Source: Cymbomonas tetramitiformis | Lineage: Eukaryota; Chlorophyta; Pyramimonadophyceae; Pyramimonadales; Pyramimonadaceae | Assembly: GCA_001247695.2 (NCBI GenBank) | Contig: LGRX02030256.1 | Coordinates: 1-17,646, forward strand | Length of the DNA stretch: 17,646 nucleotides | Direction of reading: 5' to 3' | The notes under the pieces: generated by a model | The model's input: the letters and a program-made list of their open reading frames with translations, nothing else | Told to the model about the DNA's origin: nothing | Database searches by the model: none | Made by a program: the position numbers and the translations under genes | Shown here: in pieces, positions 8,068 to 15,600 of the stretch | Position numbering within the stretch: position 1 is the stretch's first letter | Layout of the letters: every line of letters starts with the position of its first letter

Positions 8068-8214
8068 CCACCCGCCCTCCCTTGTGATTCAGGTACGGAT
8101 GAGGAGAGGCCGCTTTCAGTGCAGGAGCTGCAGGACTTGGAGGACCTGGAGCAGCTGGGCTCTGAGCTGGAGGCCGTGCAGATCCGGCCCGCAGAGGGGC
8201 AGTCGGCTCATTAG

Positions 8215-8651
8215 AGTGTAGGTAGAGGAGACTAGGACCTGTGCCTGTTCAGTGCCGACCGCTGTGATGAGAGGTAGCTATAGTGATCCTTCGGTGGGGG
8301 GCTGCGAAGCTACCTCATGCTGCTTCTCATCTAGGCACTGGTCAGTAGGCTTTGCTAGGTGACGGCTTTGCTATTGTTGTCTTGCCTGACTCTGAGCTGG
8401 AGCGGGTAATTATGCTTTTTGAGGGTTTCAGCCCTAGCATAGCATTTTAGGTCCATAGTCTGTACTCTTTAGGGTAATGATATTATTTGCAGGCCTCAGT
8501 CCTTTGGCACGAGGGGCGTGTGCCCGCATGCAGAAGGCTGGGGTCAGCAGTCGGGTCGTGGGACCCTGATTCCTGTCTGGCGGGAGTCCTTGGTTGTGGC
8601 ACATCTGGATTTTTCGTATTATTATTTTTTGTAATTCCACACGCAATTTCT
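8215..8651 (+). other. 3' untranslated part of YR element between recombinase stop and B2
   Basis: No further gene is seen. An imperfect hairpin pairs GAGGTAGCT (8271-8279) with AGCTACCTC (8308-8316), extended by GATGAGA with TCTCATC-like sequence outside. The AT-rich end (8610-8640) could carry polyadenylation signals. In textbook Ngaro/PAT elements A2 and B2 adjoin; here 584 bp intervene, made of the last recombinase exon plus this stretch. Confidence 0.55.
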
Positions 8652-8733
8652 CTTGCACCGGCCGGGTTCCATTCACATATGTGTCATATGTGTCATGCAA
8701 GCTGGGCTATGTAGCCGCAGCTGATTAGAAAAC
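8652..8733 (+). repeat. Split direct repeat B2 (3' end of YR element)
   Basis: Identical to B1. The element ends in ...GATTAGAAAAC at 8733, then flanking GCTTCG. The left flank of A1 is ATAGG followed by AAAC. Only AAAC is common to both boundaries, so there is no conventional target duplication. Confidence 0.9.
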
Positions 8734-8739
8734 GCTTCG

Positions 8740-8864
8740 TCTGCCACGCGACGAGCATATCCTAAGCAGTCGATCTGCCACGCGACGGAATATTCCAGGG
8801 AATAAACGCTAAATGCATTTAGGAATTCCTAAATGCATTTAGCCGCTCAATGCATTTAGCGTTT
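8740..8864. repeat. Direct repeat and nested palindromes
   Basis: TCTGCCACGCGACG occurs at 8740-8753 and 8774-8787. A perfect 36-bp palindrome at 8808-8843 is centred on GGAATTCC and flanked by ATGCAT blocks. AAACGCTAAATGCATT (8804-8819) is also complementary to 8849-8864, so the region can form alternative cruciforms. Function unknown; a foldback element or cruciform-prone site is possible. Confidence 0.7.
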
Positions 8865-8890
8865 CGTCCACTCATTCGTTCACTCATTCT

Positions 8891-9000
8891 TCTCGGTTAA
8901 AATAATCTCGGTTATATAATCTCGGTGAAATAATTTCGGTTAAATGAATAATCTCGGTTAAATAACCGATTATCCGATTAATCTCGGTTAAATAACCTCG
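8891..9000 (+). repeat. Degenerate tandem repeat, consensus TCTCGGTTAAATAA
   Basis: About six units start near 8891, 8906, 8920, 8934, 8952 and 8982, with a divergent CCGATTA pair between the last two. Spacing is mostly 14-15 bp. It lies 380-490 bp upstream of the gene starting at 9377 and could contain regulatory sites, but nothing shows that directly. Confidence 0.7.
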
Positions 9001-9240
9001 AACGAGAGTTCGTGACGAAAATATAAATATTCGGGAGAACCGGGGGATAATGGGAGGCGTCAAGAGCGATTTGGGTCGTGACGCCTGTTCGACAAACCGG
9101 TTAGTAGAACTGGGCGATACCTTGAAGCGTACTCGGAACGCGACTGCAGGGTAAAGGCCACCTCTTGTAAAGTAACGGACAGAATCTTGAAGGCCGCGAG
9201 GAATCTTGAAAGAATCTTGAAGCGAAGCAGCGGTCCCAGG

Positions 9241-9349
9241 TCTATTTAAAAAGGTCAACGCCTGCAAGCAAGAGTCGCATGAGTAAGGCACCATACCACA
9301 GAAAGGAGTGAGGCACCATACCACAGAAAGGAGTGAGGCACCATACCAC
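9241..9349 (+). promoter_or_regulatory. TATA-like box and 25-bp tandem repeat upstream of the 9377 gene
   Basis: CTATTTAAAAAGG at about 9242-9254 is TATA-like, about 125 bp before the ATG. Three imperfect GAATCTTGAA(G/A) repeats lie just upstream at 9182-9222. From 9286 the unit AGGCACCATACCACAGAAAG+GAGTG (25 bp) occurs twice in full and once partly (to 9349), probably in the 5' leader. Promoter assignment is inferred. Confidence 0.4.
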
Positions 9350-9376
9350 GCAGATAGGTCCACGACCAGCGCCATA

Positions 9377-10117
9377 ATGTGGAAGATTTCGGGCCGCGTC
9401 GGCGCCCGTTTCTCGTTGCTTCTGATGAGCTTTGGCGCCTGGGCCGCGGCAGGCGCGAGGGCGGAGGAATTTGACTGCGAGACGGATTCTCAGCTCGTTT
9501 CTATGGCGGACATGTGTGAGATGAAGAACGGGGAGCGCGTGCGTGGAACATGTGTGGAACAGTGCCTGACCGGACCGGAGTTTGATGCGCTGCGCGAGCA
9601 GCTCGGCTCGTAAGTGTACACCGACGGCCCCAGTAGCCGGAAGTACGAAGTGAAAATCGAAGTGTTTGACTATTCCGCATCCGAGCTGATGAGCGCGGTG
9701 TATCGGATTCTGCTGACGGAGATGCTGGGGTACTTCAATGTGACCACTGTCTATCGTTCGGACCTCTCGCAGGGCTTCGAACGCGTGGCGAAATGCAAGC
9801 ATAGCGTTTTGGAAATTTGGAACTATGAAAACGACAGGAAGCCTTTCTTCAACGAGTATGTTGTCAACGGCACAGTTGACTATGGCTTCTTAGGAGTGCT
9901 CGGGCAGGAAAATATTTTTGTGGGAAATCAGAACTTCATTGCCTCTCACTACAAAGCCCTTCAGGAGTTTCCATCGGCATATGACCTTTATCCAACTAAC
10001 GACGACATTGACATCAGTGAAATGTACGACGAGGCTGACTTTCCCTGTGGTTCACCGGACGCGGAGAGTTACTGGCCGAGTTCTTCATGCGAGAATAACC
10101 GTTGGTTTCCACCACAG
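9377..10117 (+). CDS. Secreted or membrane protein, 5' exon(s); contains in-frame TAA
   Basis: The ATG at 9377 opens a 78-codon frame beginning with a good signal peptide (hydrophobic core FSLLLMSFGAWAAAG, likely cleavage after ARA at residue 29) followed by four cysteines. A TAA at 9611-9613 interrupts it. The same frame then continues for 168 codons of clearly protein-like sequence (KYEVKIEVFDYSASELMSAV, later VNGTVDYGFLGVLGQENIFV) to CAG|GTGAGC at 10117/10118, a textbook phase-0 5' splice site. The layout weakly recalls type-2 periplasmic-binding-protein-like ectodomains (glycine-betaine-binding type), but I would not assign a function. The TAA lies inside GTAAGT...CAG, so it may be a 24-nt intron or a true nonsense mutation. 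No downstream exon was found before or after the tandem array. Confidence 0.55.
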
Positions 10118-10837
10118 GTGAGCTTCTTCCTGATGTCTTCCCTTAAAGAATAGCTCCTAGCTTAGAGGTTGTCTCAGACCAAGTCAGAGTGTCCTTGCTC
10201 TGCCTTCACCCCCCTTTCGCTCCCGACCCCCGTATACCCCCAAGACTCGATCGTATGCACAAATGAAGTTGATATTCGCATTCTACACGGAAAATGGCTT
10301 AAAATATTTTACCATCACGCTGCTTGACGCAGCCTCGATGGGTACTCCGAGCCCCCTGTAGCCACCCCATCAGAGATAGCCGAATTCGCTTATCGCACCC
10401 CTCTGCCCCCGCAGGGAAGCTTAGCGCGCTCCGGCATAGTTGGTTGACCAATTCCACTTCAATCCGCCTCCCACCTTATATGTATGACGTACATGACTCA
10501 ATCGACCTTAGGGTACCGATAGTACGCCCCAGAACGAAGACGAAGTGAAAGCTCAGCACCACTTTCACAGGGCACCAATATTCCCCAACAGGTAGTGGGG
10601 AAGGTAGCTTGCTTGATACCCTGGGTGACCCCCCCTCGGACTCCACTGCAATTTGGGCAGCATATCCGACTAGCAGAGGGACGCCACCACAATCAGTGTT
10701 CGCCCAACACTACACTCCATCATTTAAGTTCTTCGTGGCCTATGTAAGCGCCCCCATACCATCGATGCATTACGCCCGCCACGAAAACCCTAACAGTATG
10801 GTCTAATTGTCTTGCCCAGAATCGAGCCCCGTCAGCC

Positions 10838-11416
10838 CCCCCTGAGTGCACCCCCCCATCTCGGGCGAAGTTCGATGCCAACCGACCCATGGCGTTAATA
10901 CAGACTCAAACACATCCCAATGGATGTATATTATCACCCATGGCCCCATCTCGCCATTCCCGCTCACCCTCGACCCAGCCGCCCCACGCCACCCACGCAC
11001 TCATGGCTCAGCCTTAAATCGGACACCCCCTACGGCCACCCCCTGAGTGCACCCCCATCTCGGGCGAAGCTCGATGCCAACCGACCCATGGCGTTGATAC
11101 AAACTCAAACACATCCCAATGGATGTATATTATCACCCATGGCCCCATCTCGCCATTCCCGCTCACCCTCGACCCAGCCGCCCCACGCCACCCACGCACT
11201 CAGGGCTCAGCCTTAAATCGGACACCCCCTACGGCCACCCCCTGAGTGCACCCCCCCCATCTCGGGCGAAGTTCGATGCCAACCGACCCATGGCGTTAAT
11301 ACAAACTCAAACACATCCCAATGGATGTATATTATCACCCATGGCCCCATCTCGCCATTCCCGCTCACCCTCGACCCAGCCGCCCCACGCCACCCACGCA
11401 CTCAGGGCTCAGCCTT
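10838..11416 (+). repeat. Subrepeat block 1 (three copies, 199/202 bp spacing)
   Basis: The landmark ATCTCGGGCGAAG begins at 10858, 11057 and 11259. Each copy runs through GATGCCAACCGACCCATGGCG, CATCCCAATGGATGTATATT and CGACCCAGCCGCCCCACGCC. Copies differ by small indels in the C-run and single substitutions. The third copy switches directly into the unit spacer at CAGCCTTGTACCAC. Confidence 0.85.
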
Positions 11417-12270
11417 GTACCACAAGCGTGGAAGATTTTCACGATATTCGAAAGTGTGATTTCGGCCCCTTGTCTTTTCCGAATCGTGTAAAGGACCCCA
11501 AATTCAAAATCTACGCTGAAAACTACCTCTAGTATCGCCCCACCTCACCTGTCCTAGACCGCTATCAAAATTTCAGTGTTTAGGTATGGCCTTGATAACA
11601 AGGAGGCGTTCCGTGAAATTCACTACCTTGCTCTGCCTTCACCCCCCTTTCGCTCCCGACCCCCGTATACCCCCAAGACTCGATCGTATGCACAAATGAA
11701 GTTGATATTCGCATTCTACACGAAAAATGGCTTAAAATATTTTACCATCACGCTGCTTGACGCAGCCTCGATGGGTACTCCGAGCCCCCTGTAGCCACCC
11801 CATCAGAGATAGCCGAATTCGCTTATCGCACCCCTCTGCCCCCGCAGGGAAGCTTAGCGCGCTCCGGCATAGTTGGTTGACCAATTCCACTTCAATCCGC
11901 CTCCCACCTTATATGTATGACGTACATGACTCAATCGACCTTAGGGTACCGATAGTACGCCCCAGAACGAAGACGAAGTGAAAGCTCAGCACCACTTTCA
12001 CAGGGCACCAATATTCCCCAACAGGTAGTGGGGAAGGTAGCTTGCTTGATACCCTGGGTGACCCCCCCTCGGACTCCACTGCAATTTGGGCAGCATATCC
12101 GACTAGCAGAGGGACGCCACCACAATCAGTGTTCGCCCAACACTACACTCCATCATTTAAGTTCTTCGTGGCCTATGTAAGCGCCCCCATACCATCGATG
12201 CATTACGCCCGCCACGAAAACCCTAACAGTATGGTCTAATTGTCTTGCCCAGAATCGAGCCCCGTCAGCC

Positions 12271-12849
12271 CCCCCTGAGTGCACCCCCCCATCTCGGGCG
12301 AAGTTCGATGCCAACCGACCCATGGCGTTAATACAAACTCAAACACATCCCAATGGATGTATATTATCACCCATGGCCCCATCTCGCCATTCCCGCTCAC
12401 CCTCGACCCAGCCGCCCCACGCCACCCACGCACTCAGGGCTCAGCCTTAAATCGGACACCCCCTACGGCCACCCCCTCAGTGCACCCCCCCATCTCGGGC
12501 GAAGTTCGATGCCAACCGACCCATGGCGTTAATACAAACTCAAACACATCCCAATGGATGTATATTATCACCCATGGCCCCATCTCGCCATTCCCGCTCA
12601 CCCTCGACCCAGCCGCCCCACGCCACCCACGCACTCAGGGCTCAGCCTTAAATCGGACACCCCCTACGGCCACCCCCTCAGTGCACCCCCCCATCTCGGG
12701 CGAAGTTCGATGCCAACCGACCCATGGCGTTAATACAAACTCAAACACATCCCAATGGATGTATATTATCACCCATGGCCCCATCTCGCCATTCCCGCTC
12801 ACCCTCGACCCAGCCGCCCCACGCCACCCACGCACTCAGGGCTCAGCCT
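12271..12849 (+). repeat. Subrepeat block 2 (three copies, exactly 201 bp spacing)
   Basis: Landmarks are at 12291, 12492 and 12693. The copies appear identical to each other apart from CTGAGTGCA versus CTCAGTGCA at the start. Because 201 is a multiple of three, a reading frame stays open across all copies (12279-12893), but it is absent in block 1 where spacing is 199/202, so I treat it as non-coding. Confidence 0.85.
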
Positions 12850-13707
12850 TGTACCACAAGCGTGGAAGATTTTCACGATATTCGAAAGTGTGATTTCGGC
12901 CCCTTGTCTTTTTCGAATCGTGTAAAGGACCCCAAATTCAAAATCTACGCTGAAAACTACCTCTAGTATCGCCCCACCTCACCTGTCCTAGACCGCTATC
13001 AAAATTTCAGTGTTTAGGTATGGCCTTGATAACAAGGAGGCGTTCCGTGAAATTCACTACCTTGCTCTGCCTTCACCCCCCTTTCGCTCCCGACCCCCGT
13101 ATACCCCCAAGACTCGATCGTATGCACAAATGAAGTTGATATTCGCATTCTACACGAAAAATGGCTTAAAATATTTTACCATCACGCTGCTTGACGCAGC
13201 CTCGATGGGTACTCCGAGCCCCCTGTATGTAGCCACCCCATCAGAGATAGCCGAATTCGCTTATCGCACCCCTCTGCCCCCGCAGGGAAGCTTAGCGCGC
13301 TCCGGCATAGTTAGTTGACCAATTCCACTTCAATCCGCCTCCCACCTTATATGTATGACGTACATGACTCAATCGACCTTAGGGTACCGATAGTACGCCC
13401 CAGAACGAAGACGAAGTGAAAGCTCAGCACCACTTTCACAGGGCACCAATATTCCCCAACAGGTAGTGGGGAAGGTAGCTTGCTTGATACCCTGGGTGAC
13501 CCCCCCTCGGACTCCACTGCAATTTGGGCAGCATATCCGACTAGCAGAGGGACGCCACCACAATCAGTGTTCGCCCAACACTACACTCCATCATTTAAGT
13601 TCTTCGTGGCCTATGTAAGCGCCCCCATACCATCGATGCATTACGCCCGCCACGAAAACCCTAACAGTATGGTCTAATTGTCTTGCCCAGAATCGAGCCC
13701 CGTCAGC

Positions 13708-13952
13708 CCCCCCTGAGTGCACCTCCCCATCTCGGGCGAAGTTCGATGCCAACCGACCCATGGCGTTAATACAAACTCAAACACATCCCAATGGATGTAT
13801 ATTATCACCCATGGCCCCATCTCGCCATTCCCGCTCACCCTCGACCCAGCTGCCCATACCGCACTTTCGAGGGCTCGGCCTTAAATCGGACACCCCCTAC
13901 GGCCACCCCCGATTGCACCCCCATCTCGGGCGAAGTTCGATGCCAACCGACC
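13708..13952 (+). repeat. Subrepeat block 3 (one full, one truncated copy) and array end
   Basis: Landmarks are at 13729 and 13923. The first copy diverges in its second half (CAGCTGCCCATACCGCACTT), and the second breaks off after CCAACCGACC at 13952. More divergence at the edge is the usual pattern for a homogenised tandem array. Confidence 0.8.
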
Positions 13953-13990
13953 AATGAATGATGTTTTGAGGGAAGAAGTATGTGTGATAG

Positions 13991-14060
13991 AATGGTATCT
14001 CAGATTCGAACTGAGACCTCCGGAAATAATTTCCGGTGCTCTTATTTGAGCTAATACCAT
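13991..14060 (-). tRNA. tRNA-like sequence, nominal anticodon TTA; possibly a pseudogene
   Basis: On the minus strand it folds as a cloverleaf with every stem paired: acceptor ATGGTAT/ATACCAT (7 bp), D stem GCTC/GAGC, anticodon stem CCGGA/TCCGG, variable AGGT, T stem CTCAG/CTGAG with loop TTCGAAT (matches TTCRANY). The internal promoter B box (AGTTCGAATCT) is good and the A box (TTAGCTCAAATAAG) partial. No CCA is encoded, as in eukaryotes. Oddities: the D loop is only AAATAA, lacking the G18G19 pair, and position 33 is A rather than U. Loop AATTATT would give anticodon TTA, which reads the stop codon UAA. The missing conserved loop bases favour a pseudogene, a tRNA-derived repeat or an organelle-derived copy. 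There is no strong T-run terminator immediately after. Confidence 0.55.
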
Positions 14061-14873
14061 TAAAACAGCAAGCTGAAATGTTTCTGGTGCCAAATAAGTA
14101 GGGTTCCCAAGGAAAACTGCAAAATTTCGCCAAAATACTCTTCTCATGTTTTGATAACAACTTTTCCAAGTAGATTTCTGCGGGGAATCTGCCAGTGTGC
14201 TCAGAATCGGCGTGAGAAACGCCGATTCTTCGCCAGAAGAGTCGCTGCTGACCAGAGGTCTCCAAAAGAGACACACAAAACGACATTCAAAGCAAATTTG
14301 AAAAGGCAAATACATGTGAAAAAGAAACTCGCCTCAGTTGTGTCGAATCGCGCCAAGAACCTAACGTAGCGGATGTCTCATGTTTTTGCGATAACCTAGC
14401 AAAGCGCATGGAATGCTAAAAAAAAGCGGAATGACAGTGAGTGTCAACAAACTGCAGGTTAACGAAATGTGCAAACAAACCGAAAAGAAATAGCACACAA
14501 CGAAACAAAAAATTCAATTCTTCGCCCTTTAGGGCGAGAGCAACTGTGTCGATAATGGTGATGGCGGCGATACTGTATGGCCTTCTCTTTCATCGCTTTC
14601 CCATGATATGATGAAAAGGTCGTTGACTCCTATTTTACCGTTAGGTTAGTAATACGCCTACAAGTTTGTACTGTGTCACCGGAACCGGCCGGCGATGACG
14701 ATGATGACATAGGTTCGATATCGCGTAGAAAAATAATTAATTCGTAAAGATGGGGGTGAGATTCCAGCGTCAGTAGCATTACCCTTCATAGTATATAATT
14801 AAAGTATAAATATCTAGAAAAGACTAAAAGAATCTATATATGATATAAATTGAAAGTCGATCATTTGAAACGT
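14061..14873. other. Intergenic sequence with hairpins
   Basis: No convincing gene. A perfect 11-bp stem with a 5-nt loop lies at 14203-14229 (AGAATCGGCGT / ACGCCGATTCT), and a 6-bp stem TCGCCC/GGGCGA at 14522-14537. Overlapping minus-strand frames near 13881-14315 run through the tRNA-like sequence and tandem-repeat edge and are probably fortuitous. If the 9377 gene has downstream exons they might be here, but none is recognisable. Confidence 0.4.
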
Positions 14874-15020
14874 ACCCAGCGTGGGATATAAATGAGTATA
14901 AGGTCATCCATTAATGACAATTGTGACTTCACACTGCGGTAATAATTAAATTTTAATTATATTTAATCCAGGTCATCAGTGAATAATGAAGGGGGTCTGG
15001 GGCGGAGCTGACGATATCCC
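14874..15020 (+). repeat. Dispersed repeat with GGGGCGGAGC motif, copy 2
   Basis: It shares TACCCAGCGTG, AAATGAGTA, AAGGTCA(T/C)CCAT and AATGAC with 868-960, then CTGCGGTAATAAT, an AT palindrome (TAATTAAATTTTAATTA), GGTCATCAGTGAATAATG (matching inverted 541-570) and GGGGGTCTGGGGCGGAGC. It looks like the fullest member of this non-coding repeat family in the window. Confidence 0.6.
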
Positions 15021-15109
15021 AGATGAGAATACAAAGAAAAACAACCAAATAACAAACGAAAAACAATAGCAAAACGATATACTGCTGTAGTAATAAATAT
15101 ATACTGCTG

Positions 15110-15600
15110 TCGGTTTCGGAGGTCAGTTTTCTAAGTCTAAAGTGTGGAACGGTTACAGTCGTAAAATGGGACAGTAGGGGAATTTTAATTTACTGTGGGA
15201 GTGACACGTCAGCAGTGACAGAGTTTGAAGTTCTCGACTGTGAATTCAGAGTTCATGGTCGTGAAGGTCAGACAGTGTCACGAGGCAGACTGTGACACAC
15301 CGAAAGGTGTCAACTCGAAATACAGTGACAGACGTGTGACACGAGTTACTGTGGAACTGTGACTCGTGCTGCAGTCGTCTGGAGAGCTGTATACTCGTCA
15401 CACCACCACAGCTTGTGGGTGTGGTGACAGGCTGTGCTGAGGCATGTGAACGGTTCGGTCGGAACGGTCACACGGTCGGCAGGGTCGAAATAGTTAGGGT
15501 TCTAGGTAAGTGTAACAGGCTAAGCTGTGCTAGGCATCGTGGAACTGTCAGGTTGTGGGTAAATCCCATGCTTTCTAAGAGTTGCAAGAATGATGCTTTC
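15110..15600 (-). repeat. Probable 3' LTR region of the Ty1/copia element
   Basis: It lies just downstream (in transcription sense) of the copia pol domains. On the minus strand a purine run (about 15609-15620, AGAAAAGAAG) could be the polypurine tract, and TGAAAGC from 15600 could start an LTR. The 3' end of the pol frame would then lie in the LTR. The stretch is rich in TGTGACA/TGTCAC-type motifs (15200-15370). The partner 5' LTR is outside the window, so boundaries are unproven. Confidence 0.35.

Larger units (their letters stand above)
7753..8092 (+). other. Predicted 340-nt intron in recombinase gene spanning B1-A2
   Basis: The donor GTAGGC begins after A7752 (phase 1). The acceptor is a strong pyrimidine tract (TTTCCCACCCGCCCTCCC) followed by TTGTGATTCAG ending at 8092. 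Splicing joins QQS to TDEERPLSVQEL and gives an open frame to the stop at 8212-8214. Without splicing the protein ends at 7890-7892 inside B1 after an atypical Cys-rich tail (SCITCALLCGDL). Supported by sequence signals only; no transcript evidence. Confidence 0.6.
5291..8214 (+). pseudogene. Tyrosine recombinase (integrase) of YR element, split by two TE insertions and an intron
   Basis: Coding segments are 5291-5597, 6680-7321, 7609-7752 and 8093-8214. Removing the two insertions with one 8-bp target copy each, and the predicted intron, leaves 1215 bases (404 codons plus stop) in one frame. The N-terminal segment (TREASTMRGYSRVFVRYQAF) resembles the SAM-like core-binding domain of phage-type integrases. 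The catalytic part includes LNRKEPLEF, the HxxR-box equivalent TQSLRSGGAT (usual His is Gln here), GGWSS, and a candidate nucleophile Tyr in ATYKAT. The last ~40 codons are Glu/Leu-rich (ELQDLEDLEQL), possibly a short coiled coil. The enzyme would insert the circular cDNA by site-specific recombination. As it stands translation stops at 5672-5674 inside the first insertion, so this copy is dead. Confidence 0.85.
1882..8733 (+). mobile_element. YR retrotransposon (PAT/Ngaro/DIRS class) with split direct repeats
   Basis: The order is A1 (1882-2041), gag, reverse transcriptase, RNase H plus methyltransferase-like domain, tyrosine recombinase, B1 (7830-7911), A2 (7908-8067), B2 (8652-8733). A1 and A2 are identical over 160 bp and B1 and B2 over 82 bp, so this copy looks young. 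The A1...B1-A2...B2 arrangement and a tyrosine recombinase in place of a DDE integrase are diagnostic of YR retrotransposons of the PAT/Ngaro type. A methyltransferase-like domain next to RNase H is known from DIRS and PAT elements. Length is 6852 bp including two later insertions of 1074 and 279 bp, so about 5.5 kb when intact. Two pol frameshifts and the insertions make this copy non-autonomous. The ends show no target duplication. Confidence 0.9.
10193..13952 (+). repeat. Two-level tandem array: 1433-1438-bp units with ~200-bp subrepeats
   Basis: Large units start at 10193, 11626 and about 13059; corresponding landmarks are offset by 1433 and then 1438 bp. The third unit is shortened. Each unit has a ~660-bp 5' part (TTGCTCTGCCTTCACCCCCC ... 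GGTCTAATTGTCTTGCCCAG), then subrepeats, then a ~210-bp spacer (CTTGTACCACAAGCGTGG ...). Reading frames inside (60-200 residues) recur only because the DNA repeats. No rRNA, tRNA or known gene is recognised in the unit. Units 1 and 2 are nearly identical, indicating recent duplication or homogenisation. This is satellite- or macrosatellite-like DNA. Confidence 0.9.

Noticed and set aside
10324..10548. 74-residue frame MTQPRWVLRAP... repeated at 11757
   Set aside because: Lies within the tandem unit, and a small indel in the third unit removes it; no sign of selection on the protein.
10780..10800. AACCCTAACA telomere-like string
   Set aside because: A single short match in a repeated unit, not a tandem telomere array.
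10803..11000. Repeated 65-66-residue minus-strand frames (MRGWRGAAGSRVSG...)
   Set aside because: They recur because the DNA subrepeat recurs; no start context, no domain, and indels between copies are not multiples of three.
10193..13952. CRISPR array or rDNA spacer
   Set aside because: Subrepeats are ~200 bp with no short-repeat/unique-spacer alternation, and no rRNA sequence is recognised nearby.
13881..14315. 144- and 129-residue overlapping minus-strand frames
   Set aside because: Both cross the tRNA-like sequence and the edge of the tandem array, and neither shows a recognisable domain.
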